Shown: positions 16,725 to 26,983, counted from the stretch's first letter. The stretch is 64,000 nt of DNA from Radicibacter daui (GCA_030657355.1 CP131056.1:2934501-2998500); one strand, 5' to 3'. Numbers and translations are program-made. The notes: generated by a model from the letters alone, not told the origin.

Positions 16725-18002
16725 ATGACATCCCCCGACCGCCGCATCGTGATCACCGGCATGGGCATCGTGAGCCCGCTCGGCATCGGGCTGAAGCCGG
16801 TCTGGCAGCGCCTGATTGCGGGGCGCTCCGGCATCGTCCGGCTGCCGGAAGCCCTGGTGCCCGATATTGAGGCCAAGGTTGGCGGGCTGGTGCCGGACAA
16901 AAAGGACGACCCGCACGGGTTCGACTTCGATGCCGTGCCAATGCGCGACCGCAAACAGATGGACCGTTTCATCCTGTTTGCGATGGAGGCCGCGGCCGAG
17001 GCGCTGGCACAGGCAGGCTGGCAGCCGGCAACGGAAAGGGAGCGTGAGCGCACCGCCACCGTCATCGCCTCCGGCATCGGCGGCCTGCCCGGCATTGTGG
17101 AGGCGGCCTATACCGTCAAGGAGCGCGGCGCCCGCCGCCTGTCGCCCTTCACCGTGCCATCCTTCCTCATCAACCTCGCCGCCGGGCAGGTCTCCATCCG
17201 CCACGGCTTCAAGGGGCCGATCGGCGCGCCGGTGACGGCCTGCGCCGCCAGCGTACAGGCCATCGGCGATGCCATGCGCCTGATCCGCGCCGGAGAGGCC
17301 GATATTGCCCTGTGCGGCGGCGCAGAAGCCTGCATCGACCGGGTTGGCCTTGCTTCTTTTGCCGCCGCCCGGGCGCTTTCAACCGGCTTCGGCGATACGC
17401 CGGAAGCCGCCTCTCGCCCCTTCGATGCCCGCCGTGACGGGTTCGTCATGGGCGAAGGGGCCGGCATGCTGGTGATTGAAAGCCTGGCGCACGCGAAGGC
17501 GCGCGGCGCCACCCCGCTGGCCGAGGTTACCGGCTACGGCACCAGCGCCGACGCTTATCATGTGACCTCGGGCCCGGAAGATGGCAGCGGTGCCCGCCGC
17601 GCCACGCTGGCCGCCCTTGCCATGGCGGGCCTGAGGCCTGAGCAGATCGGCTATCTCAATGCCCATGCCACCTCCACCCCGGTGGGCGATGCCGGCGAGC
17701 TTGCCGCCATCCGGTCCGTCTTTGGCGAGGGGACGAGCAGTCCGGCCATTTCCTCAACCAAATCGGCGACCGGCCATCTGCTCGGCGCCGCCGGCGCCGT
17801 GGAAGCCATCTTCTCAGCCCTTGCCCTTGGCGAGGGCGTGCTGCCACCAACCCTCAACCTCACCAGCCCGGATGCCGCGGCATCCGGGCTCGATCTGATC
17901 GGCCCCGCCACCCGGCGCACTTCCGTGGAGCATGTGCTTTCCAACGGCTTTGGGTTTGGCGGCGTCAACGCCTGCGTCATCCTCAGCCGCTGGCAAGGCT
18001 AG
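16725..18002 (+). CDS. fabF: Beta-ketoacyl-ACP synthase II-like enzyme
   Basis: A 425-aa condensing enzyme with the intact Cys-His-His triad: Cys173 in VTACAAS, His314 in NAHATSTP and His351 in SATGHLLGA. It elongates acyl-ACP with malonyl-ACP in the cytoplasm. ATG 16725 follows AAAGGA by 8 nt; an in-frame ATG at 16662 adds 21 atypical residues. No acpP, fabG or other fatty acid genes are nearby, so this is likely a second, specialised KAS-II copy rather than the main fabF. It may be co-transcribed with the YdcZ transporter 55 nt downstream. Confidence 0.88.
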   Translation: MTSPDRRIVITGMGIVSPLGIGLKPVWQRLIAGRSGIVRLPEALVPDIEAKVGGLVPDKKDDPHGFDFDAVPMRDRKQMDRFILFAMEAAAEALAQAGWQPATERERERTATVIASGIGGLPGIVEAAYTVKERGARRLSPFTVPSFLINLAAGQVSIRHGFKGPIGAPVTACAASVQAIGDAMRLIRAGEADIALCGGAEACIDRVGLASFAAARALSTGFGDTPEAASRPFDARRDGFVMGEGAGMLVIESLAHAKARGATPLAEVTGYGTSADAYHVTSGPEDGSGARRATLAALAMAGLRPEQIGYLNAHATSTPVGDAGELAAIRSVFGEGTSSPAISSTKSATGHLLGAAGAVEAIFSALALGEGVLPPTLNLTSPDAAASGLDLIGPATRRTSVEHVLSNGFGFGGVNACVILSRWQG

Positions 18003-18057
18003 GCCCTCCGGACATCGGGCGGGGATCGGCAATAGCAATAAGAAGAGGGGAAATCCC

Positions 18058-18507
18058 ATGACCCCCGCCCTCACCCTTGCCTTGCTGTATGCCGCCGGCA
18101 TCGCACTCGTCTTCCAGAACATTCTGATGGTGCGGCTGACGGAGGCCGCCTCCAGTCCGCTGGTCGCGCTGGTCATCAACTCCTGCGTCGGCCTTGTCCT
18201 GCTGGTGAGCCTGCTTGTCGGGCGCAGCGGGATAAGCGGGTTCGGCGAAGTGGCCGGCGTGTTCCGCCCCTGGGCCCTGCTGCCCGGACTGCTGGGCTCC
18301 TTCTTCGTCTTTGCCGGCATTACCGGTTACCAGCGCCTCGGCGCCGCCCCCACCATTGCCACGCTGGTGGCAAGCCAGCTGCTGGCAGGGCTCGTCATCG
18401 ATGCGATCCGCGCGCCGCGCCTCGAGCTTCAGGCCAATCTCATGCCGGGGCTCGGCGCAATATTACTGGTGCTCGGGGCTTTTCTGGTCGCCCGGCGCAG
18501 CTTGTAG
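18058..18507 (+). CDS. DMT-superfamily YdcZ/DUF606 membrane protein
   Basis: A 149-aa protein with about five hydrophobic segments (residues 3-22, 33-53, 70-95, 96-117 and 127-145), the half-size layout of DUF606/YdcZ inner-membrane transporters. Conserved short motifs include LALVINSCVG-like helix 2 and the GxxxT packing in helix 4. AGAGGGG lies 6-12 nt before the ATG. These proteins usually work as homo- or hetero-dimers; the substrate is unknown. Confidence 0.82.
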   Translation: MTPALTLALLYAAGIALVFQNILMVRLTEAASSPLVALVINSCVGLVLLVSLLVGRSGISGFGEVAGVFRPWALLPGLLGSFFVFAGITGYQRLGAAPTIATLVASQLLAGLVIDAIRAPRLELQANLMPGLGAILLVLGAFLVARRSL

Positions 18508-18720
18508 CCGCCAACAGCGACAACCAGACTACAAATAAAGAAAGTCATCGGCCCGGACCGTCGCAACCCTCTTTCCTTGAACGGCCCGAGCAGGTATGCA
18601 TCGGGCCAGAATTTGCCTGACGAATTCGGGCAATGAGCTGGCCATCAGGGCTGAATTGCCGTGCGCGCACTTCGTGAATATTTGCAGACTTATTTCAGGA
18701 TCGAAAACAAGGCTGCGGCG

Positions 18721-19206
18721 ATGCGCCGGCTGATCCTGGTTACCCTTGCCGGCATGCTCCTTCTGCCCGGCAGCGGCACCGCCAGCGAGCGCGTGGTGCT
18801 GAAAATTTATGCGGCCGGCACCGACACGCCGACACACAGCTTCACCCTCAGCGAACTCAAGGCCCTGCCCCCGACCAGCCTCGAGACCGATCTGCCCGAA
18901 GCCCTGCAAATCCGGGGGCATCATGTGTGGACGGGAGTGCCGCTTGGCGCGCTCACGCCGCTGCTGGGCCCGGGTGTCAGCGAAATCCGCCTCACCGCCC
19001 TTAACGATTACAGCATCACCATTCCGGTGTCGGACATTACCACCTACCAGCCGATCCTTGCCTACAGCCGTGACGGGCAGGACATTGCCATCCGTGACAA
19101 GGGTCCGCTGATCGTCATCTACCCGTTCGGGCGCTACCCGGAACTGGAGCAGCAGATCTATCTCAACCGCACCATCTGGCAGGTGGGGGAGATCCGTGCC
19201 AACTAG
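18721..19206 (+). CDS. Periplasmic SUOX-like (oxidoreductase molybdopterin-binding fold) protein
   Basis: A 161-aa secreted protein with a signal peptide ending GTASE and one domain resembling the small form of the sulfite-oxidase fold (FTLSELKALPPTSL, HVWTGVPLGALTPLLG, LNDYSITIPVSDI). The molybdenum-ligating Cys of true SUOX proteins is not seen in the mature part, so it is probably a sensor or accessory protein rather than an enzyme. It overlaps the diguanylate cyclase by 11 nt, strongly suggesting a joint role. ATG 18721 has AAGG upstream; the GTG at 18661 would place a charged extension before the signal peptide. Confidence 0.7.
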   Translation: MRRLILVTLAGMLLLPGSGTASERVVLKIYAAGTDTPTHSFTLSELKALPPTSLETDLPEALQIRGHHVWTGVPLGALTPLLGPGVSEIRLTALNDYSITIPVSDITTYQPILAYSRDGQDIAIRDKGPLIVIYPFGRYPELEQQIYLNRTIWQVGEIRAN

Positions 19207-20479
19207 GCTCGCGCGCGTCAAAAAGGGACTGCTGCGCTCGGCCACGCGCCGCCAGCGCCTGATCACCGGCATCCTTGTGCCGGTTGTTGCACTGATGGCG
19301 GTGCTGACGGTCTGGAGTTATGCCCGCACCACCCAGCTGGCCGACCAGGTCTCGCGCCCCAACTACAATTCCGACATCTGGTTTGCGGTCAGCGGCTTCA
19401 TGGAACTGGGGGCCCTGCGCGGCAAGGCCGGGCTGGTCGGGTTCGACCCGGCAGCCGACGATGCCATGCTGATCAAGCTTGCCGTGGTGCAGAGCATCTT
19501 CGAGCCCACCGACAAGGGGCCGGCGCTGGAGCTTAACCTTGTCCGGCAGGATCGTGAGGCGAGTACCCTGCTGGCTTCCGTGCAGCAGATCATCGCCCGC
19601 TGGGGCGCCATGGCCGATGACGGCGCAGCGCCGGCGGACCTTGCCGCCACCATCATCGCCGACACACCCGCCACCTTGAGGGCCGGCGGCGCGCTCGTCA
19701 GCCGCGCCAACATCCTGGTGTCGGAAGATTATGACCAGCGGCGGCAGGAACTGCTGGAAGACTTCCGCGCCTTCAAGCTGCTGCTTTCCATCTTCGTCGT
19801 CGTCACTGCGGCGCTGGTTGGCCAGCTGCTGCTCAGCAACCGCTATGGCCGGCGCCTGCACCGCCATATGAAACTCATCAACCGCCGGCTCGAGGCTCGG
19901 GTGGCCCTGCGCACCCAGCAGCTACGCGAACTGGCGGAGACGGACAGCCTGACGCGCCTGCCCAACCGCCGCGCCTTTCTGGAACGGGCGGAGGCGCTGC
20001 TCGCCTATGACGGGCGTGCCGGCCTGCCCACCTCGGTGCTGATGCTGGACATCGATTTCTTCAAGCAGATCAATGACAGCTTCGGCCATCAGGTCGGGGA
20101 TAATGTGCTGGTCACCATCGGCGAGACGCTGAAGTCCACCCTGCGCGCCAGCGATCTTGTTGCCCGTTTCGGCGGCGAGGAATTTGCCATCCTGCTGCCC
20201 GGCACCCCGATGGAAGCCGCCGCCGAAGTGGCTGAAAAAATCCGCCGCAAGGTGGAGGGGCTGCCGCTGGAAGTGGCCGGCGAGATTTCCCCCTTCACCA
20301 GCCGCGCCGGCCGCGATGTCTCGCCGGCCAATTTCACCGTTTCGATCGGCCTGGCCAGTGCCAGCGACAGCAGCCTGACCGAAGCCCTGCGCGCGGCCGA
20401 TTACGCGCTTTATGAAGCCAAGGCCGCCGGGCGCAACCGGGTGCGCCTCTCCCAGGGCCTTGCCACCGGCCACGCCTGA
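19196..20479 (+). CDS. Membrane diguanylate cyclase (GGDEF)
   Basis: A 427-aa protein made from two GTP to form c-di-GMP. It has TM1 (residues about 22-42), a roughly 150-residue periplasmic sensor region, TM2 (193-214), a short helical linker and a GGDEF domain from 245. The active-site loop is GGEEF at 326-330, with the inhibitory I-site RxxD (Arg317-Asp320) exactly 5 residues before it, so the domain looks active and product-inhibited. It starts with GTG inside the end of the SUOX-like gene. The periplasmic region probably reads the state of that partner; this is inference. Confidence 0.92.
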   Translation: MPTRLARVKKGLLRSATRRQRLITGILVPVVALMAVLTVWSYARTTQLADQVSRPNYNSDIWFAVSGFMELGALRGKAGLVGFDPAADDAMLIKLAVVQSIFEPTDKGPALELNLVRQDREASTLLASVQQIIARWGAMADDGAAPADLAATIIADTPATLRAGGALVSRANILVSEDYDQRRQELLEDFRAFKLLLSIFVVVTAALVGQLLLSNRYGRRLHRHMKLINRRLEARVALRTQQLRELAETDSLTRLPNRRAFLERAEALLAYDGRAGLPTSVLMLDIDFFKQINDSFGHQVGDNVLVTIGETLKSTLRASDLVARFGGEEFAILLPGTPMEAAAEVAEKIRRKVEGLPLEVAGEISPFTSRAGRDVSPANFTVSIGLASASDSSLTEALRAADYALYEAKAAGRNRVRLSQGLATGHA

Positions 20480-20486
20480 GGCCGGG

Positions 20487-21398
20487 TCAGGCCCTGTCCC
20501 AGGGCGGCACGCCGGCAAAGGCCTTGACCAGAAAATCCACCATCACCCGCACCTTGCTGCTGAGGTAGCGCCGACTGGGATAGACGGCCAGCACATCGAT
20601 ATCCGCCATGCGATAATCCGGCAGCAGCGGCACCAGACGGCCGGCACGCAAATCCTCGCCCACCAGAAAGGTCGGCTGCCAGATGATGCCGTGCCCGGCA
20701 AGTGCCGCCGCCCGCGCCGTATCACCGTTATTGCTTTGCAGCGCGCAGCTGACGCGCACGGAATGCAGCCGGCCGTTTCCATCATAAAACTGCCAGTCAT
20801 CGCCGGTGGCGGCATAGGTGTAGCCGATGCAGGAATGCTCCGGCAGATCGGCCGGCACCTGCGGCGCGCCCCGTGCGGCGACATAATCCGGCGAGGCGCA
20901 CAGGATGTTGCGGGAGGCTGCAAGCTTGCGGGTGGAGTGGCTGGCCGGCGCCCCGGCACGGGCGATGCGGATGGCAAGGTCATACCCCTCCTCCACGATA
21001 TCCACCACGCGGTCGATCAGGCCGACATCCAGCTTCATCTCCGGATACTGCTTCAGAAACTCCGGCCATAGCGGCGCCAGATGCAGGATGCCGAAACTGA
21101 GCGGCGCATTGATGCGCAGGCGCCCGCGCGGCTTGAGTGCGCTTGAGGAAATCAGCGCCTCGGTCTCCGCCACCTCGTCGAGGATGGCGCGGCAGCGTTC
21201 GTAAAAATCCTCCCCGCTTTCCGTCAGCGACAGGGTGCGCGAGTTGCGGTTGAGCAGCCGGGCGCCGAAATAGCCCTCAAGCTCCGCCACATAGCGTGTG
21301 ACATTGGCCGGCGATGTGTTGAGCGCGTCGGCCGCCCCGACGAAACTGCCGCGCGCCACCACGGTGGCAAACACCTCAAATGCCCGCAGCCGGTCCAT
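20487..21398 (-). CDS. LysR-family transcriptional regulator (CrgA-like)
   Basis: A 303-aa regulator. The N-terminal winged HTH is MDRLRAFEVFATVVARGSF to RLLNRNSRTLSLTESG, and the PBP2-type effector domain starts about residue 90 (GRLRINAPLSFG). It sits divergently 137 nt from two short-chain dehydrogenases and most likely regulates them. It converges with the diguanylate cyclase, with only 7 nt between stop codons. Confidence 0.9.
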   Translation of the reverse strand: MDRLRAFEVFATVVARGSFVGAADALNTSPANVTRYVAELEGYFGARLLNRNSRTLSLTESGEDFYERCRAILDEVAETEALISSSALKPRGRLRINAPLSFGILHLAPLWPEFLKQYPEMKLDVGLIDRVVDIVEEGYDLAIRIARAGAPASHSTRKLAASRNILCASPDYVAARGAPQVPADLPEHSCIGYTYAATGDDWQFYDGNGRLHSVRVSCALQSNNGDTARAAALAGHGIIWQPTFLVGEDLRAGRLVPLLPDYRMADIDVLAVYPSRRYLSSKVRVMVDFLVKAFAGVPPWDRA

Positions 21399-21535
21399 TG
21401 CACGCCACCATCATTCATAAAAACTGAATGAGTAAAGCATTTCATCCCCATCAATGCCAGACGAGATGAACAGTAAGGTTCCTTCAACAGCCGGAGCACA
21501 GACGCACCGGCCCACCCGAAGAAGGAACCAGACAA

Positions 21536-22297
21536 ATGGCACGGCTTGAAAACAAGGTAGCGATCATCACCGGCGCCAGCGCCGGTATCGGCCGGGCAAG
21601 CGCCCTCTTGTTTGCCCGCGAAGGGGCAAAGCTCGTGGTCGGCGCCCGCCGCCAGAGCGAGCTGGACAGCCTGGTGGCAGAGATCGCCGCTGCCGGCGGC
21701 GAGGCCGTGGCGCTCACCGGTGACGTACGCTCGTCCGCCTATGCCAAGGCGCTGGTGGAAAAAGCCGTCAGCACCTTTGGCAAGCTGGATATCGCCTTCA
21801 ACAATGCCGGTGTTCTGGGCGGTATGGGCCCGACCCATGAAATGTCCGACGAAGGCTGGAACGAGGCGATCGAGATCAACCTGACCGCCTCCTTCCATGC
21901 CGCACAGCACCAGATCCCGGCGATTGCCGCCGCCGGCGGCGGCTCGGTGATCTTCACCTCCACCATGGTCGGCTACAGCTTCTCCTTCCCCGGCACTGCC
22001 GCCTACTCCGCCAGCAAGGCCGGCCTTGTCGGCCTCACCCAGGCGCTCGCCACCGAATATGGTCCCCAGGGCGTGCGGGTGAATGCGCTGCTGCCCGGTG
22101 GCACGGATACACAAATGTACCGCGAGATGAACAATACCGCTGAAGCGCAGAACTACATCATCGGCCTCCACGCCCTGAAGCGCGTCGCCCGGCCGGAGGA
22201 GCTGGCGCAGGCCGCCCTCTACCTCGCCAGTGACGACAGCTCCTTCGTGACCGGCACTGCCTCGCTGGTCGACGGCGGCGCCTCCATCACCCGCTAA
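21536..22297 (+). CDS. Short-chain dehydrogenase/reductase (SDR), first of pair
   Basis: A 253-aa classical SDR. The cofactor motif is TGASAGIG, with NNAGVLG, catalytic Ser in SVIFTSTMVG, and YSASK. An Arg-rich strand end (GARRQSE) suggests NADPH. It ends VTGTASLVDGGASITR, typical of the FabG-like cluster. It lies upstream of a second SDR by 42 nt, and both are divergent from a CrgA-like LysR, an arrangement often seen for quinone or aldehyde responsive loci. Substrate unknown. Confidence 0.9.
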   Translation: MARLENKVAIITGASAGIGRASALLFAREGAKLVVGARRQSELDSLVAEIAAAGGEAVALTGDVRSSAYAKALVEKAVSTFGKLDIAFNNAGVLGGMGPTHEMSDEGWNEAIEINLTASFHAAQHQIPAIAAAGGGSVIFTSTMVGYSFSFPGTAAYSASKAGLVGLTQALATEYGPQGVRVNALLPGGTDTQMYREMNNTAEAQNYIIGLHALKRVARPEELAQAALYLASDDSSFVTGTASLVDGGASITR

Positions 22298-22339
22298 CTC
22301 CCCGATTTCAAACTTTTCACCTCGAAAGGAACAGCAATC

Positions 22340-23089
22340 ATGTCCCGTCTCAATGGTAAGCGCACCCTGATCACCGGCGGCTCCAGCGGCATCGGCCTTG
22401 AAACCGCCCGCCAGTTCCTCGCCGAAGGCGCCCGTGTGGCGATTACCGGCAGCAATGCGGAAAACCTTGAAAAGGCCCGCGCCGAGCTGGGCGGCAACGT
22501 GGTCGCCATCCAGTCCGATGCCGGTGATGTCGCCGGGCAGAAGAAGGTGGCCGCAGCGGTGGCCGAAGCTTTCGGCGGTCTCGATGCCCTGTTCATCAAT
22601 GCCGGCGTGGCCCAGTTCGGTCCGCTGGAAAGCTGGGACGAAGCGGCCTTCGACCGCAGCCTCGCCGTCAATGTGAAGGGCCCCTACTTCCTTATCCAGT
22701 CGCTGTTGCCGCTCTTTGCCAAACCGGCCTCGATCGTGCTCAACACCTCGATCAACGCCCATATCGGCATGCCGAACTCCAGCGTCTATGCCGCCAGCAA
22801 GGCTGCCCTCATCTCTCTGGCCCGCACCCTCTCCGGTGAGCTGATAGGCCGCGGCATCCGCGTCAATGCGGTGAGCCCCGGCCCGGTTTCCACCCCGCTC
22901 TACGGCAAGCTTGGCCTGCCGGCGGAAGAACTGAAGAAGACCGCCGAGCACATCCAGAGCCAGATACCCGCCGGCCGCTTCGGCGACCCGGTGGAAATCG
23001 CCAAGGCCATCGTCTTCTTCGCGTCCGATGAATCGGCCTATACCGTGGGCAGCGAACTGATCATCGATGGCGGCATGTCGACGCTCTGA
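22340..23089 (+). CDS. Short-chain dehydrogenase/reductase (SDR), second of pair
   Basis: A 249-aa classical SDR with TGGSSGIG cofactor loop, INAGVAQ, catalytic Ser in VLNTSINAH, YAASK, and the C-terminal SELIIDGGMSTL. It has a good AAAGGA site. It follows the first SDR in the same operon and precedes a clear terminator. The two SDRs are clearly different proteins, not a recent duplication. Confidence 0.9.
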   Translation: MSRLNGKRTLITGGSSGIGLETARQFLAEGARVAITGSNAENLEKARAELGGNVVAIQSDAGDVAGQKKVAAAVAEAFGGLDALFINAGVAQFGPLESWDEAAFDRSLAVNVKGPYFLIQSLLPLFAKPASIVLNTSINAHIGMPNSSVYAASKAALISLARTLSGELIGRGIRVNAVSPGPVSTPLYGKLGLPAEELKKTAEHIQSQIPAGRFGDPVEIAKAIVFFASDESAYTVGSELIIDGGMSTL

Positions 23090-23114
23090 GCGCTTCCTGC
23101 CCCTTTCAAGAAAA

Positions 23115-23155
23115 CACCGGCCGGTCCGCCCTGCAGCGCCGGCCGGTGCCCTTTT
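23115..23155 (+). terminator. Terminator of the SDR operon
   Basis: CACCGGCCGG (23115-23124) pairs with CCGGCCGGTG (23139-23148) with a 14-nt loop, followed by CCCTTTT. Confidence 0.8.
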
Positions 23156-23201
23156 ACGGAACATTCAAGAGCCTCTTCCGCATAATTTTTTTCATTGCCA
23201 A

Positions 23202-23228
23202 ACAAAATGCCGTCTCGACATTTTGTCG
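23202..23228. promoter_or_regulatory. Candidate operator upstream of sugar ABC operon
   Basis: ACAAAATG (23202-23209) and CATTTTGT (23219-23226) are perfect inverted arms 9 nt apart. The right arm is also embedded in CGACA-TTT-TGTCG (23216-23228). It lies about 95 nt before the ATPase gene. No regulator gene is adjacent, so the binding protein is unknown. Confidence 0.45.
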
Positions 23229-23321
23229 CAGAGCGGTTGTCATGTTCCCATAAAAACCCGCCCGGGTTGCCGGAGCAGGGATAAAGGGAGGAACGGCGGT
23301 GACAGGGGCAAGCCCGCAGAA

Positions 23322-24899
23322 ATGCGCGGCGCGGCCATGAGCGCGCACGCGACGGCGGTGCCGGTGCTGGAAGCCCGGCAACTCTCCAAATCCTTTGGCC
23401 CGGTAGAGGTGCTGAGCGAGATCTCCCTCGCCCTCCGGCCGGGCGAAGTGCATGCCGTGATCGGCGAAAACGGTGCCGGCAAATCCACCCTCATGAAGCT
23501 GCTTTCCGGCCACCTCGCCCCGTCATCGGGCACGGTTGCCATCGATGGCGAGCCCGTTGCCCTCAAGGGGCCGGTCGATGCCGAGACGCGCGGCATCGTG
23601 CTGGTGCATCAGGAAATCCTGCTCGCCCCCCACCTCACCGTTGCGCAGAACATCTTCATGGGGCGCGAGCTGAAGCGGGCCGGCATCATGGTGGATGACC
23701 GGCGCATGAATGCGCTCGCCGCCGCTGCTGTGGAGAGCCTTGGCGCCCATATTGATCCCCGCACCCCCGTCGGCCGGCTTTCCATCGCCCAGCGCCAGCT
23801 GGTGCAGATCGCCCGCGCGCTGCAGGTGCCGCATCGGGTGGTGATCTTTGACGAACCCACCGCATCCCTCACCCCGGTTGAAACCGAGGCGCTGCTGGCG
23901 GTCATCCGCGATCTTTCGGCCCGCGGCGTAGCAGTGCTCTATATCTCGCACCGGCTGCCCGAAGTTGCGGCGATTGCAGGCCAGGTCACCGTGCTGCGCG
24001 ACGGCCAGCTCATCGCCACCCGCCCGGCGGCGGAGCTGAGCCCGGTGGAGATGGCGCGCCTGATGGTCGGGCGCGAACTGGCCAATCTTTATCCCGCGCG
24101 CAAGGAAGCTCCGGACAAGGCACCGCTGCTGGAGGTGGAGAACTTTACCGTGCCCGGTTTTGCCGAGGGCGCCAGCTTTGCGCTCAAGCGCGGCGAGATC
24201 CTCGGTTTTGCAGGCCTGATCGGGGCCGGCCGCACGGAGCTGATGGAAGGCATCGTCGGCCTTCGCCCCGGCGATGGCAGTGTGCGCATCCACGGCGAGA
24301 GGGTTCATTTCGACAGCGCCCGTGCCAGCATGGCGGCGGGCATCGTCTATCTGAGCGAGGACCGCAAGGGAAAGGGCCTGCTGCTGGGGCAAAACCTGCG
24401 GGTCAATCTCACGCTTGCCGCCCTTGCAGCCTTTCACCGTGGCCTCGGCCTCGACACGCGGCATGAGGAAGAGGCGCTCACCAAAGCCATCGGCGAGTTC
24501 GACATCCGGGCCCGCCGCCGCGACATGCTCGCGGGCCAGCTTTCCGGCGGCAACCAGCAAAAGCTGCTGATCGCCAAGATGATGCTGCTCGCCCCCGAGA
24601 TCGTGATCATCGACGAGCCGACACGCGGCATCGATATCGGCACCAAGCAGCAGATTTACGCCTTCATCGCCCGGCTTGCCGCCGAGGGCATGGCCGTCAT
24701 CGTCATCTCCTCCGAGATGCAGGAGCTGATCGGCCTTTGCCACCGCATCCTCGTCATGCAGGGCGGGCGCATTGCCGGCGAGGTGAGCGGCGAAGCGATG
24801 ACGGAAGACAATATCGTCGTCTACGCCACCGGCGTCAGCGACATCGGCAACGACATCGGCAACGACTTCGATACTGGCAGCAGCAGCGGGGCAGCATGA
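23322..24899 (+). CDS. Sugar ABC importer ATPase, duplicated domains (RbsA/MglA type)
   Basis: A 525-aa ATPase with two ABC domains. The first has Walker A GENGAGKST and Walker B VVIFDEPTAS; the second has degenerate P-loop GLIGAGRTEL, signature LSGGNQQK and Walker B IVIIDEPTRGID. This is the CUT2 (ribose/galactose/xylose) layout. It energises uptake with the permease and binding protein that follow. ATG 23322 and ATG 23337 are both in frame and neither has a strong site. Near the C-terminus a 12-bp direct repeat encodes IGNDIGND. The stop overlaps the permease ATG by 4 nt. Confidence 0.92.
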   Translation: MRGAAMSAHATAVPVLEARQLSKSFGPVEVLSEISLALRPGEVHAVIGENGAGKSTLMKLLSGHLAPSSGTVAIDGEPVALKGPVDAETRGIVLVHQEILLAPHLTVAQNIFMGRELKRAGIMVDDRRMNALAAAAVESLGAHIDPRTPVGRLSIAQRQLVQIARALQVPHRVVIFDEPTASLTPVETEALLAVIRDLSARGVAVLYISHRLPEVAAIAGQVTVLRDGQLIATRPAAELSPVEMARLMVGRELANLYPARKEAPDKAPLLEVENFTVPGFAEGASFALKRGEILGFAGLIGAGRTELMEGIVGLRPGDGSVRIHGERVHFDSARASMAAGIVYLSEDRKGKGLLLGQNLRVNLTLAALAAFHRGLGLDTRHEEEALTKAIGEFDIRARRRDMLAGQLSGGNQQKLLIAKMMLLAPEIVIIDEPTRGIDIGTKQQIYAFIARLAAEGMAVIVISSEMQELIGLCHRILVMQGGRIAGEVSGEAMTEDNIVVYATGVSDIGNDIGNDFDTGSSSGAA

Positions 24900-25933
24900 G
24901 CAGCGGTAACGTGACCGGCGATCACAAGGCGGCGGCGGGCGGCGGCGACAGGGCCCGGCAGGCAGCGGCCCCGGGCCGGCTTGACCTGCGCGCCCTTGCG
25001 CCTTTTCTCGCACTGGCGGTGCTGCTGGTGCTGGGCGCCTTCGTCAACGACAACTTCCTCAGCCTTGCCAACCTCACCAATGTTGCCACCCGCTCGGCCT
25101 TCATCGCCATCATCGCGGTGGGGGCCACCTTCGTCATCGCCTCGGGCGGGCTTGATCTTTCCGTCGGCTCCATGACCGCCTTCGTGGCCGGCACCATGAT
25201 CCTGTTTCTCAATACCGGCAGCCTTGATGGCAGCGGCATGCTGCTGTTTGCCGCCATGGCCATGGCAATCGGCGTTGGGGCGCTCTGCGGGCTCGGCAAC
25301 GGCCTCATCACCACGGTTGGCAAGATCGAACCCTTCATCGTCACCCTCGGCACCATGGGCATCTACCGGGCCCTGACCATCTATCTGGCCGAGGGCGGGT
25401 CGATCGCCATCAAGTCGCAGCCGCTGCGCACCCTTTATCGCCCGGCCTATTTCGGCGATGTTCTGGGGGTGCCGGTGCCAGTCATCGCTTTTCTCGTGGT
25501 TGCCGCGCTCGGCGCCTTTCTCCTCTACAAGACGCCCTTCGGCCGCCATGTGGTCGCAGTGGGCTCCAATGAGGATGTCGCGCGCTATTCCGGCATTCCG
25601 GTCGGGCGGGTGCGCACCCTTACCTACATTTTGCAGGGCGTCTGCGTGGCGATTGCCGTGCTGCTCTATGTGCCGCGCCTCGGCGCCGCCACTTCCACCA
25701 CCGGGCTCCTGTGGGAGCTGCAGGCCATCACCGCGGTCGTCATTGGCGGCACGGCGCTGCGCGGGGGTGTGGGGCGGATCTGGGGCACCATCTGCGGCGC
25801 GCTCATTCTCGAGGTGGTGGGCAACATCATGGTGCTCTCCGACCTTGTCAGCGAATACCTCATCGGTGCCGTGCAAGGCGCGATCATCATCATCGCCATG
25901 CTGGTCCAGCGCTCGCTGATGCGGCGCCAGTGA
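24896..25933 (+). CDS. Sugar ABC importer permease (RbsC type)
   Basis: A 345-aa inner-membrane protein with 8-10 hydrophobic helices after a polar N-terminal stretch of about 30 residues. The signature of CUT2 permeases is present (FVIASGGLDLSVGSM, then VGSNEDVARYSGIPV and TAVVIGGTALRGGVG). It starts inside the ATPase stop codon, so the two are translationally coupled. It forms the channel of the importer together with the ATPase and binding protein. Confidence 0.93.
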   Translation: MSSGNVTGDHKAAAGGGDRARQAAAPGRLDLRALAPFLALAVLLVLGAFVNDNFLSLANLTNVATRSAFIAIIAVGATFVIASGGLDLSVGSMTAFVAGTMILFLNTGSLDGSGMLLFAAMAMAIGVGALCGLGNGLITTVGKIEPFIVTLGTMGIYRALTIYLAEGGSIAIKSQPLRTLYRPAYFGDVLGVPVPVIAFLVVAALGAFLLYKTPFGRHVVAVGSNEDVARYSGIPVGRVRTLTYILQGVCVAIAVLLYVPRLGAATSTTGLLWELQAITAVVIGGTALRGGVGRIWGTICGALILEVVGNIMVLSDLVSEYLIGAVQGAIIIIAMLVQRSLMRRQ

Positions 25934-26008
25934 GGGAAACAAGGGGGCAAGCGGGCCTCCCTTCTGTCGCGATCCGAAGCCCGCAGGATAAGACCGGAGG
26001 AAAACCCC

Positions 26009-26962
<954 letters not shown>

Positions 26963-26983
26963 TCCGGGCCTGAGGTCCACAAA

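Noticed and set aside
21224-23164. 646-codon open frame on the minus strand
   Set aside because: It runs antisense to two clear SDR genes and into the LysR gene; its translation is Gly/Ala/Arg/His-rich with no domain.
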